Assembly: GCA_937874345.1 (NCBI GenBank)
Contig: CALNBT010000202.1
Location: 1-40,136 of the forward strand
Origin: an uncultured Prevotella sp.
GTDB lineage: Bacteria > Bacteroidota > Bacteroidia > Bacteroidales > Bacteroidaceae
Length of the DNA stretch: 40,136 bases
Reading direction: 5' to 3'
The notes beneath the pieces are model-generated. The model saw nothing but the letters and a program-made list of their open reading frames with translations. It was not told where the DNA came from and searched no databases. The position numbers and the translations under genes were made by a program. This document shows, in pieces, positions 1 to 8,276 of the stretch. Numbering within the stretch: the first letter of the stretch is position 1; each line of letters starts with the position of its first letter.

Positions 1-18
1 GTGAAAGAATGTTGTATA

Positions 19-447
19 TTAAAGTGGCATCATATAATTATACACCAGATTGCCACCAAAGAATCCGGTTACAAATACTGCAAGGGTAGCCAAACCATAG
101 AACACCAATGCAAGTATATTTAGTTTGGGCATTTCTTTCTTTTTCTTGAGGATATACACCCGAAGACACCAGGCTATAAAGGCAAAGAGAAATGTAACGA
201 TAGCGAATCGTTCATGGGTTTCACGAACCTGGCCGGCAACACCGGCCATTTCTTGTGTAAAAAGAAAACCCGACAGAACGGTGACAAATGCAGCCAACGT
301 ACCTATTGTCAAGAAAAAAAATCCGACCTTTGGCAGACAGGCTTCTTTTTTGTAAAACAAATAAACGAACTCGGCTAAAAAACCGAAGGCTATCAAAACA
401 ATGGGGAAATGCACCAACATGGGGTGAATATGCGCTACATTAAACAT
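19..447 (-). CDS. DUF2231 family membrane protein
   Basis: This 142-residue protein is almost entirely hydrophobic, with about four predicted membrane helices. Near the N-terminus it has the motif HPMLVHFPIVL, the histidine-rich signature of the DUF2231 family of small inner-membrane proteins. The function of that family is not established; it is often found near redox or respiratory genes, and the two histidines could bind heme or metal, but that is inference. The gene lies downstream of the nuo operon on the same strand, but a strong terminator at 664-709 separates them, so it is probably its own transcription unit. I found no complete -33/-7 promoter in the 217 bases upstream; a TATTTTTG box (minus strand, 490-497) is possible. 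Confidence 0.8.
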   Translation of the reverse strand: MFNVAHIHPMLVHFPIVLIAFGFLAEFVYLFYKKEACLPKVGFFFLTIGTLAAFVTVLSGFLFTQEMAGVAGQVRETHERFAIVTFLFAFIAWCLRVYILKKKKEMPKLNILALVFYGLATLAVFVTGFFGGNLVYNYMMPL

Positions 448-663
448 AACTATATGTGTTTAAAAAAATTAATGTTTCATTTTATATCCCAAAAATATTA
501 AATTAATTTGAAACTTCATCATCTTTAACACATTATTTTCAACAATATCAGCCTTAAACGATTTATTTTGGTTGAAAGAAAGGTAAACAACACCTTCTAT
601 TGTGCGCAAAAACCAAGGTTGACGAACAATAGGAACAATGGAAGCCCTAGAGAAATGAATACA

Positions 664-709
664 CAAAAAAACTCCCTTTATCTTGTTTGACTTACAAGGT
701 AAAGGGAGT
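664..709 (-). terminator. Intrinsic terminator of the nuo operon
   Basis: The 10-base arms ACTCCCTTTA (671-680) and TAAAGGGAGT (700-709) pair perfectly, with a further TTGT/ACAA pairing inside. On the minus strand the stem is followed directly by a run of seven T. It begins about 20 bases after the nuoN stop codon, so it closes the complex I operon. Confidence 0.9.
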
Positions 710-729
710 TGACTATAAATTAGTTAGGG

Positions 730-2205
730 TTATGCCAATGCTGCGGCATAAATCCAATCATAAACAATTGATGCTATACCAAAGAGAACCACACCGGCAG
801 TACAGATGGCCAAAGCCAGTTTGGTATTGGTGCAACTCTTGAACGTTGGCAAAGGATTGTCGTTATTCTTGATGTACATGGCTTTCACAATCAGCAAATA
901 GTAGTACAACGAGATTACGGTGTTGATCAAAGCAACAAAAACAACGCCATAAGCCAAGGCACCGGTGGTGGTTGTGATATCAGCCCCTTTGACAGCTGCC
1001 ATGAACACGAAGAACTTCGAGAACATTCCGGCAAATGGAGGAATACCACCTAACGAGAACAAAGCCAGTGTCATGAGGAAAGCCAGTTTCGGATTGGTTT
1101 TGTACAATCCGTTATAACGCTCAATATCTGTAGCACCATCGTTATGCTCTTCAATGGAACTGATGATGGTAAACACAACCATGTTGGCAACAACATAAAT
1201 CAACACGTAGTAGCTTAGCGTTGTGACACTCATGGCTGAATTGCCAACGATAGCCAATACGATATATCCAGCCTGGGAGATAGAACTGAACGCCATGAAA
1301 CGCTTGAGGTCGGTCTGACGGATGGCAAACAGGTTGGCAACGGTAATGGACAATACAATGACGATAAACAACATATACTGCCAGTACATAATCATTGGGG
1401 CAAAAACCTTCATCAAGATCGCGCAAAGTGCAAAAGCTGCCGCTCCCTTACTGATAACCGAAAGATAACCGGTAACCGTGGTAGGAGCACCCTGGTATGT
1501 ATCTGCTGTCCAGAAATGGAACGGAACCAAACTGAGTTTAAAGCCCAATCCGCTAAAAAAGAACACCATGCCCATGATGGTCAACGGTGTAGCTGTCAGG
1601 CGGGCAGCAACATCGTCAAAGTAAAGGGTTCCAACAGCACCGTATACAAAGCTGATACCATAAAGCATCACACCGCTTGAAAAAGTTGCTGTAAGAATAA
1701 ATTTAGCTCCTGCCTCGGCAGAGTTGTGACGGTATTTGTCGAAAGCGACCAAACATGCCATCGGCACGCTGGCCAGTTCAAGACCGAGGAAGAACAGCAA
1801 GAAATGGTTGGCACTCACCATCATGTTCATACCCAACAACGTAGAGATGATCAAGAGGTAGAATTCACCTTCCTTGAAAGCTGTATCAGGACGTGACAAC
1901 CATTCTTTAGCCTGAATCACGACAATGAGCGTACCAAAGGCCAAGATGGTCTTGATGACACCGATAGAAGGATTGGTAAGATACATGCCACCGAAGGCAG
2001 ACATCTGGCTCACGGGGAAGATGTTGATGAGGATGTGTGCAAACAACATCAAACTCACCAATGGATTGAACCAAGAACGACGATGGGTGTCAGCCGTCAG
2101 GGTTGTTGATTTCTGAGCAGTAGCAAAGTCGATGATGAAGGTGATGATCAAGATAGCCATCAGGCTAACCTCAGGCATCATATATAGAAATTGACTGTAA
2201 TTCAT
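730..2205 (-). CDS. nuoN: NADH-quinone oxidoreductase subunit N
   Basis: This 491-residue polytopic protein (about 14 helices) is one of the three antiporter-like proton-pumping subunits of the complex I membrane arm. The TM7 lysine segment GFKLSLVPFHFWTADTYQGA is present (residues around 218-237), as is the TM5 glutamate in LGLELASVPM. A second lysine follows in the next helix (SVISKGAAAF). The length matches the family (E. coli NuoN 485). It is the last gene of the operon, 11 bases after nuoM and immediately before the operon terminator. The start ATG at 2205 gives an N-terminus that enters the first helix without extension. Confidence 0.97.
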   Translation of the reverse strand: MNYSQFLYMMPEVSLMAILIITFIIDFATAQKSTTLTADTHRRSWFNPLVSLMLFAHILINIFPVSQMSAFGGMYLTNPSIGVIKTILAFGTLIVVIQAKEWLSRPDTAFKEGEFYLLIISTLLGMNMMVSANHFLLFFLGLELASVPMACLVAFDKYRHNSAEAGAKFILTATFSSGVMLYGISFVYGAVGTLYFDDVAARLTATPLTIMGMVFFFSGLGFKLSLVPFHFWTADTYQGAPTTVTGYLSVISKGAAAFALCAILMKVFAPMIMYWQYMLFIVIVLSITVANLFAIRQTDLKRFMAFSSISQAGYIVLAIVGNSAMSVTTLSYYVLIYVVANMVVFTIISSIEEHNDGATDIERYNGLYKTNPKLAFLMTLALFSLGGIPPFAGMFSKFFVFMAAVKGADITTTTGALAYGVVFVALINTVISLYYYLLIVKAMYIKNNDNPLPTFKSCTNTKLALAICTAGVVLFGIASIVYDWIYAAALA

Positions 2206-2216
2206 CTCTTGTATCT

Positions 2217-3701
2217 TTAAAAAATTATGTTCTGAAGAATTGGTCCTACGGCATCACTGATGACATTGCTCACCCAAAGTGGTGCAATACCCAAACCTGC
2301 CACGCAGATAATCAGCAAGCTGACAGCAACGCGCTCGTCCCATGTGGCATCTGTCAATTGCTCGAAATGAGGATTGGCTACTTTCTGATAGAGTATTTTT
2401 CCTACAACACGAAGAATGTAAACAGCAGTTACGACAATAGAAGTGGTAGCAATGATGGTTGCCGTACGATGGAAGACATCGTTGTTTGCAAACGATCCGA
2501 CAAAAATAGTCATCTCGGCAACAAAACCGGAGAAGCCCGGTAAACCAAGGTTAGCCAAACCTGCAATGACATATCCGACACCGAGGAATGGCATGATTTT
2601 CATCAAACCACCCAACTGACGGACATCACGTGTATGTGTTCGTCCGTAGATCATACCGATGAGGGCAAAGAACAGGGCTGTCATCAATCCATGAGAAAGC
2701 ATCTGCAGAACGGCACCCGTGCAAGATGTCTTGGTCATCATCAACAGAGCGAACAATACGAGTCCACAGTGACTAACAGAAGAATAGGCGTTGATGTATT
2801 TTAAGTCGGTCTGTACCACAGCAGAAAGTGCACCGTAAACAACAGAGATGGTGGTCAGGATCAGGAAAATCCAAGACAACTCACGAGCTGCATCAGGCAA
2901 CAAGAACATGGCAATGCGGAAACATCCGTAACCTCCTAACTTCATCAATACGCCGGCATGCAACATCGATACGGCTGTAGGGGCCGAAGCATGACCATCG
3001 GGTGACCATGTGTGGAAGGGAAACAATGCGCCCAAGACACCAAAGCCAATGAAAACCAATGGGAAGAATATCTTCTGGATATTTACAGGGATATTGTGCA
3101 GCTGTGCAATCTCGAGAACGTTCATCGTCGTTGCACCACTGAAATAATAGATACCAAGGATACCGATGATCAACAACGCACTACCACCCATCAACATCAG
3201 GGTAAGTTTCATCGCTGCATATTCTTTAGGACCACTACCCCACACACCAATCAGCAGGTACATAGGAATCAAGGCAACCTCATAGAACATGAACATGGTA
3301 AACATGTCAATAGAAATGAAGAAGCCGAATACTCCGGTTGACAACAATGTAAACCACAAGAAATATTCTTTGGTCATCGGTTTGAGTTGCCATGAAGCAA
3401 ACGTTCCAGTGAAAACGATGATGCTCGACAACAGCAACATCACGACAGAGATACCGTCAACGCCTACGCTATAAGCAATGTTTAATGGCTTGAACCATGT
3501 AGCACTGTACGTAAACAGCATTGGGTTTGTGTTACCTGCATGACGCATTTGAATGAACGTAACGGTCAACCAGATTGAAAGCATCAGCAGGGCAGAAGCA
3601 CCGGTAACCATGACTCCTCGCACCTGATTCAAGTTGCGGGCGAGCCAAAGCCCCAGCAACATCAAGGCGGGAATAACGACGAATAATGTTAATATACTCA
3701 T
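2217..3701 (-). CDS. nuoM: NADH-quinone oxidoreductase subunit M
   Basis: This 494-residue antiporter-like subunit belongs to the distal part of the complex I membrane arm. The TM5 glutamate (E141, in MFYEVALIPMYLLIG) and the TM8 lysine (K254, in GVLMKLGGYG) are present, as is the TM12 glutamate in GFVAEMTIF. The TM7 lysine found in E. coli NuoM (in FAVKMPVVPLH) is not: the aligned segment reads FGVLGALFPFH, with leucine at residue 223. This variant may be normal in this branch of NuoM and is listed as a separate observation. The gene lies between nuoL (42 bases upstream) and nuoN. Confidence 0.97.
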   Translation of the reverse strand: MSILTLFVVIPALMLLGLWLARNLNQVRGVMVTGASALLMLSIWLTVTFIQMRHAGNTNPMLFTYSATWFKPLNIAYSVGVDGISVVMLLLSSIIVFTGTFASWQLKPMTKEYFLWFTLLSTGVFGFFISIDMFTMFMFYEVALIPMYLLIGVWGSGPKEYAAMKLTLMLMGGSALLIIGILGIYYFSGATTMNVLEIAQLHNIPVNIQKIFFPLVFIGFGVLGALFPFHTWSPDGHASAPTAVSMLHAGVLMKLGGYGCFRIAMFLLPDAARELSWIFLILTTISVVYGALSAVVQTDLKYINAYSSVSHCGLVLFALLMMTKTSCTGAVLQMLSHGLMTALFFALIGMIYGRTHTRDVRQLGGLMKIMPFLGVGYVIAGLANLGLPGFSGFVAEMTIFVGSFANNDVFHRTATIIATTSIVVTAVYILRVVGKILYQKVANPHFEQLTDATWDERVAVSLLIICVAGLGIAPLWVSNVISDAVGPILQNIIF

Positions 3702-3743
3702 TTTATTTTTATTCTTTAAATCTTTACTATCACACAGGCTTTA

Positions 3744-5711
3744 TTACAACAGACTGATCAAAATCAAAGTCAAGGCTACGCTGCCGGTAAGAAACCAGAT
3801 GGCATACTGCCTTACATCGCCACTTTGCCAAGGACGGATACTCTCGCCAGCTTCGTTGGTTCCCCAAGCCAGAAAATTGAAGAATCCGTCGACAACATGT
3901 CGGTCGAACCAAGCGATAGGACGACTCACACAAGCGAAGATCACACGATGAGTGACAAACTGCCAAACCTCGTCCATATAGAAACGCTTGTAAGCTGCAC
4001 GATATAAAGTTGGGAATGTTTTAGCCAATTTGTCGGCAACAGGTGTCTTTTCGCCTTTGTACATAAAGGTAGCAAGACCAATTGCCAATAAGGCCAATAC
4101 CGTACTGGCGGTAGCAATAGGCCAATTGATGTGTGTGGTAAAGCCGTGACCGTTAGCAGAAACAAATTGCCCTGCCTTGTCTGCCCATAAGAAGACTGTA
4201 CATGTAATCAGTGACAGGAAGATTAAAGGGAACGTCATGGTAGCGGGCGCCTCGTGAGGTGCATGAACACCTTCTTCACCCTTATGCGTTTCGTAATAGC
4301 TCTTACCCCAGAAGATGACGTAATAAAGACGGAACATATAAAAAGCCGTCATCATGGCGATGCCACTCATAACAATGCCCATCACTGGATGGAAATTGTA
4401 ACAAGCCACCAAGATCTCGTCTTTAGAAAAGAATCCTGAGAACGGTGGTATACCGGCAATAGCCAAACAAGATATCAAGAATGTGATATGAGTAATAGGC
4501 ATATATTTGCGGAGACCACCCATATAAGCCTTTTCATTAGAATGTACAGCATGAATAACTGCACCTGCACCCAAGAACAGACACGCTTTGAACATAGCAT
4601 GGGTAAACAAATGGAACATGCTGGCCATGTAACCTAATCCCAGCGTATCAGCATATTCGGGAGTCATGGCAACACCAACAGATGTTGGATCGGGCATGCT
4701 GACACCTAGTGCAACGAGCATGAAGCCAATTTGAGAGATCGTAGAGAACGCCAGCACACGTTTGATGTCGCTTTGAACACAAGCAACAGAGGCAGCATAG
4801 AAAGCTGTAAACGCTGCGATATAAGCAATCCAGTGCAATTGCTCGGGTGCATACTGTACAAACAAAGGGAACAGACTTGCAACCAAGAACACGCCGGCCA
4901 CAACCATTGTGGCAGCATGAATCAAGGCAGAAACAGGTGTTGGACCTTCCATCGCATCCGGCAACCAGATATGCAAGGGAAACATGGCTGATTTACCTGC
5001 ACCTCCGATAAACATCAGGAACAATGCCATTGGCATTACCCAAGAAGCACCGGCAACCTTGCCTGCAAGAACAGGATCAGCTGTTAAATCGAAATTGAAT
5101 GTTCCTACATAGAAACTGTAGAACAAGATACCGATCAAGAAGAATAAATCAGCAAAACGAGTTACGATAAAAGCCTTCTTAGAGGCAGCAACTGCCGAAT
5201 GCAAGGGATAATAGAATCCGATGAGCAGATAAGAGCTCACACCGACAAGCTCCCAGAACAAATACATCTGGAAGATATTCGTTGCCACGACCAAGCCTAA
5301 CATAGACATGGTGAAGAGCGACAGAAAAGCAAAATAACGCTGGAATCCCTTCTCCCCGTGCATATATCCAAAAGAATAGATATGCACCATGAAACTAACG
5401 GTAGAGATCACAACAAGCATCATCACTGAAATCGGTGTCAAACGAAAACCGATATTGAAGGTAAGCAGCTCAGTAAACTTCAACCACGTGAAGTTAAACG
5501 CTGTTACCGTTGGATAAAGTCCATCCGCTCCACGGCCGATACCGATAAAATATTGATAGGCAGTGTAGCACGATAACACGAATACCGCACCTACTGCGAC
5601 CGTACCAATGAGGCCGGCGGTTTTATGGTTCATCTTCATACCCAGCAATCCAAGCACCAAAAAGCTCAGCACGGGTAGAAGGAGTATCAAATAAACATAA
5701 CTGTAATCCAT
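3744..5711 (-). CDS. nuoL: NADH-quinone oxidoreductase subunit L
   Basis: This 655-residue protein is the largest antiporter-like subunit, at the tip of the complex I membrane arm. It contains the TM5 glutamate in LFWELVGVSSYLLIGFYYP and the TM7 lysine in GGAGKSAMFPLHIWLPDAME, both needed for proton transfer. The segment VSALIHAATMVVAGVFL is the usual TM8 region. The C-terminal third carries the long lateral helix and last transmembrane segment typical of NuoL. It is somewhat longer than E. coli NuoL (613). Five bases separate it from nuoK, so the two are probably translated together. Confidence 0.97.
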   Translation of the reverse strand: MDYSYVYLILLLPVLSFLVLGLLGMKMNHKTAGLIGTVAVGAVFVLSCYTAYQYFIGIGRGADGLYPTVTAFNFTWLKFTELLTFNIGFRLTPISVMMLVVISTVSFMVHIYSFGYMHGEKGFQRYFAFLSLFTMSMLGLVVATNIFQMYLFWELVGVSSYLLIGFYYPLHSAVAASKKAFIVTRFADLFFLIGILFYSFYVGTFNFDLTADPVLAGKVAGASWVMPMALFLMFIGGAGKSAMFPLHIWLPDAMEGPTPVSALIHAATMVVAGVFLVASLFPLFVQYAPEQLHWIAYIAAFTAFYAASVACVQSDIKRVLAFSTISQIGFMLVALGVSMPDPTSVGVAMTPEYADTLGLGYMASMFHLFTHAMFKACLFLGAGAVIHAVHSNEKAYMGGLRKYMPITHITFLISCLAIAGIPPFSGFFSKDEILVACYNFHPVMGIVMSGIAMMTAFYMFRLYYVIFWGKSYYETHKGEEGVHAPHEAPATMTFPLIFLSLITCTVFLWADKAGQFVSANGHGFTTHINWPIATASTVLALLAIGLATFMYKGEKTPVADKLAKTFPTLYRAAYKRFYMDEVWQFVTHRVIFACVSRPIAWFDRHVVDGFFNFLAWGTNEAGESIRPWQSGDVRQYAIWFLTGSVALTLILISLL

Positions 5712-5716
5712 CTTTC

Positions 5717-6025
5717 TTATAATTTCATGTTTTCAATTCTGTTCACCTGATCACTTTTAAAATTACGGTAAACATTGATAATGATCGCTATGGCGACAGC
5801 CGTCTCGGCAGCACTTACCCCAATAGAGAACAAAGAGAAGAAGAATCCTTCAAACTGTCCTGGGAACAAAATGCGGTTGAACATAGCGAAATTAAGGTCT
5901 GCTGAATTGAGAACCAACTCAACAGAAATCAACATGGCAATCAGGTTGCGTCGGGTAACGAAACCAAATACACCGATAAAAAACAATAACGCGCTCAGCA
6001 CGAAATAAAATGCTACAGGAATCAT
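5717..6025 (-). CDS. nuoK: NADH-quinone oxidoreductase subunit K
   Basis: This is a 102-residue, three-helix membrane subunit of complex I. I chose the ATG at 6025 rather than an upstream in-frame start at 6070, because MIPVAFYFVLSALLFFIGVFG is the normal NuoK N-terminus. An unusually strong ribosome-binding sequence (AAGGAGGA, minus strand) also lies about 7 bases before that ATG. The start overlaps the nuoJ stop as ATGA, suggesting coupled translation. The two buried glutamates of the proton path are visible in MLISVELVLNSADL and SAAETAVAIAI. The length equals the family norm (about 100 residues). Confidence 0.96.
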   Translation of the reverse strand: MIPVAFYFVLSALLFFIGVFGFVTRRNLIAMLISVELVLNSADLNFAMFNRILFPGQFEGFFFSLFSIGVSAAETAVAIAIIINVYRNFKSDQVNRIENMKL

Positions 6026-6543
6026 TTGTCGTCCTCCTTTCTTGCTATCATGATCGCACCGATGATACAAGCCAACAGGAACACAGAAATCAGTTCGAAC
6101 GGTAGAACGTACTGATATTTCTCAGAACCTACGAGCGCCATACCGACAGTTTTCATCGGAACTTCAACACTGGCCACATCGGCAGCCTTATTAATAAATT
6201 GGTTCTTCAACAGAACACCTAATACCGTTGCTAACCCAACCAATGAGATCAATAAGCCGCCCATCGCCTTTGAAAGCTTAACGCGTTCTATCAAACCTTG
6301 CAGGGTTCTTCTGGATACCAGTTGAATCGCAAAGACATACAGCACGGTGATACCACCGGCATAAATTGCGATCTGGGCTGTTCCCAGGTAAGTATAATCT
6401 AAGAGAAAATAGATTCCAGCGATGCCAAACAATACAAACAGCAGGAATGTTGCAGCTCGCATAATTCGTTTGGTCATCACACACATGGTGGCGGAGCCGA
6501 GAATGACGACTGCCAAAATGCAGAACATTACTAATTTTGCCAT
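6022..6543 (-). CDS. nuoJ: NADH-quinone oxidoreductase subunit J
   Basis: This 173-residue membrane subunit of complex I has five helices; helix 3 of this family (here around IYFLLDYTYLGTAQIAIYAG) takes part in coupling. I chose the ATG at 6543 over an in-frame start at 6585. MAKLVMFCILAVVILG is a normal NuoJ N-terminus, an AGGAG sequence lies about 8 bases upstream, and the longer form would overlap nuoI. The stop overlaps the nuoK start by four bases (ATGA). Confidence 0.95.
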   Translation of the reverse strand: MAKLVMFCILAVVILGSATMCVMTKRIMRAATFLLFVLFGIAGIYFLLDYTYLGTAQIAIYAGGITVLYVFAIQLVSRRTLQGLIERVKLSKAMGGLLISLVGLATVLGVLLKNQFINKAADVASVEVPMKTVGMALVGSEKYQYVLPFELISVFLLACIIGAIMIARKEDDK

Positions 6544-6556
6544 ATTCGTTACTCTC

Positions 6557-7090
6557 CTATTTTGTTTTGGTGTTGAACTTTCCAATCGTCATCGGAGCAC
6601 CACCGTCAATAAGTTCGGGAAGGCTACCACCTTGATAAACTTCCTTGTCAAGATGCAAGGAAAGCTGGTTACGATCGAACACGCTGTTCTCGAAGTCGTT
6701 GGTAAACTCAATGGCATCAAAATTGCAGGAGTTTACACACAATTCGCAGAACATACAGTCACCCAAATCGTACTGATAATCGATTAATTGCTTTTTCTTC
6801 TTGCCTGTCTCTGGATCGGTCACCATCTCAAACTTGATCGTGATGGTTCCGTTTGGGCAAGCCTTTTCACATAATGTACAAGCTGTACATTTGTATGCAC
6901 CATTGTCGTCGCGTTTGAAGACCAAACGACCACGATGGCGTTTCGACACATGTAGTGTTGTCTTGCGGTTCTCAGGATACTGCTCTGTACTTTTGGGCAG
7001 GAAATATTCCTTGAGCGTTACGCCTAAGCCAGTAGTCAACGACTTAATGGCACAACCGATTCCGCTAAAATATGATTGATTATTTTTCAT
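6557..7090 (-). CDS. nuoI: NADH-quinone oxidoreductase subunit I (2x[4Fe-4S])
   Basis: This 177-residue ferredoxin-like peripheral subunit of complex I carries clusters N6a and N6b, which pass electrons to N2 in NuoB. Two complete cluster motifs are present: C68, C71, C74, C78 (CTACTLCEKACP) and C112, C115, C118, C122 (CMFCELCVNSC). The N-terminal helix (SGIGCAIKSLTTGLGVTLKEYF) resembles the membrane-lying helix of NuoI. In this operon, which lacks NuoE, F and G, NuoI would be the first iron-sulfur subunit facing the unknown electron donor. It lies between nuoH (21 bases) and nuoJ (13 bases). Confidence 0.97.
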   Translation of the reverse strand: MKNNQSYFSGIGCAIKSLTTGLGVTLKEYFLPKSTEQYPENRKTTLHVSKRHRGRLVFKRDDNGAYKCTACTLCEKACPNGTITIKFEMVTDPETGKKKKQLIDYQYDLGDCMFCELCVNSCNFDAIEFTNDFENSVFDRNQLSLHLDKEVYQGGSLPELIDGGAPMTIGKFNTKTK

Positions 7091-7111
7091 TTTATATGCT
7101 CTTATTCAGAT

Positions 7112-8197
7112 TTATCCATGGAATCCGTAGGCAACGCAGATGGTCATCAAAATCAGATTGACCAATGCAAACGGCATCAGGTATTTCCATTCAAGTGTCA
7201 GAATCTGGTCAATACGCAAACGTGGGAATGTCCAACGAATCCACATCAAGACCCAAACGACGACAAATGTCTTGCCAAGGAACCAAACTATGCCCGGAAT
7301 GAGATTCATGATATTGTCAAAACCCGCAACGCCGATATTCAATGGTGCCCATCCGCCTAAGAAGACAGCTGCAGCAATACCGGCAACAACAAACAGATTA
7401 AGGTATTCGGCCAGATAATAGAATCCAAAACCCATACCAGAATATTCGGTATGATAGCCAGCTGTCAACTCACTCTCAGCCTCAGCAAGGTCGAACGGAC
7501 CACGGTTAGCTTCAGCATTACCAGCTATCAGAAACAGAATGAATCCGATGATGGCAGGAATGTGTCCTCTGATGATCAACCAGTTCCATGGACCAGTTTG
7601 GCTTTCCACGATACCACTCATCTGCATGGTTCCTGTCAAAGCGACAGCAGCAACAAGTGTCAGACCTAATGTCATCTCATACGAAATCATCTGTACGGCA
7701 CCACGCATGGCTGAAAGTACAGAATATTTGTTGTTTGATGCCCATCCAGCAAGGAAGATTCCCAACACGCCGATACTGGAGATAGCGGTTACAAGGAAAA
7801 TACCGACATTAAAATCGAGAATATGTGCTCCCTTGTTCCATGGAAGGAACGAGAAGGTACCGACTGAAGCGACGATAACCAGGAACGGAGCGATATAATA
7901 CAAAAGTTTATCAGCCTTGTCAACGACGAAGATTTCTTTGATAAGCATCTTCAATACGTCAGCAAAAACCTGAAAGATTCCCCATGGCCCTACGCGCATG
8001 GGCCCCAAGCGGCATTGGAAATAGGCACAGACTTTACGTTCCATGAATATCAACACAATAGCCAGCAAGGCATAAGCTGTCAGAATCGACAGCCCTACGA
8101 CTACACATTCAATGAGGATCGCCCATAAGTCTCCCAACCCAAGGGTATGGCGAAGAAGACCGTCGAACCATGTAGTTACTATACTAAAATCAAACAT
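7112..8197 (-). CDS. nuoH: NADH-quinone oxidoreductase subunit H
   Basis: This 361-residue membrane subunit of complex I has eight to nine helices and forms the quinone chamber with NuoB and NuoD. Family segments are MERKVCAYFQCRLGPMRVGP (residues about 52-71), GPFDLAEAESELTAGYHTEYSG with its acidic quinone-pocket residues, and the C-terminal VWVLMWIRWTFPRLRIDQ. It directly follows nuoCD after 79 non-coding bases, exactly where nuoE, nuoF and nuoG sit in the enterobacterial operon. That gap holds a GAGCTTT/AAAGCTC inverted repeat (8225-8231, 8259-8265) but no remnant of those genes that I can recognise. Confidence 0.97.
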   Translation of the reverse strand: MFDFSIVTTWFDGLLRHTLGLGDLWAILIECVVVGLSILTAYALLAIVLIFMERKVCAYFQCRLGPMRVGPWGIFQVFADVLKMLIKEIFVVDKADKLLYYIAPFLVIVASVGTFSFLPWNKGAHILDFNVGIFLVTAISSIGVLGIFLAGWASNNKYSVLSAMRGAVQMISYEMTLGLTLVAAVALTGTMQMSGIVESQTGPWNWLIIRGHIPAIIGFILFLIAGNAEANRGPFDLAEAESELTAGYHTEYSGMGFGFYYLAEYLNLFVVAGIAAAVFLGGWAPLNIGVAGFDNIMNLIPGIVWFLGKTFVVVWVLMWIRWTFPRLRIDQILTLEWKYLMPFALVNLILMTICVAYGFHG

Positions 8198-8276
8198 GAT
8201 CTATTTTTCGTTAATTTTTAGTGTGAGAGCTTTTTATCCTTTTGCAAATGCATAAGACAGAAAGCTCGTTTACAAG

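Noticed and set aside
469..666. A 65-codon frame on the minus strand between nuoN and the DUF2231 gene
   Set aside because: It starts inside the nuo terminator region, has no domain and no start signal, and its composition looks random.
8198..8276. Possible remnant of nuoE/F/G between nuoCD and nuoH
   Set aside because: Only 79 bases with no recognisable coding content; a clean absence is more likely than decay.
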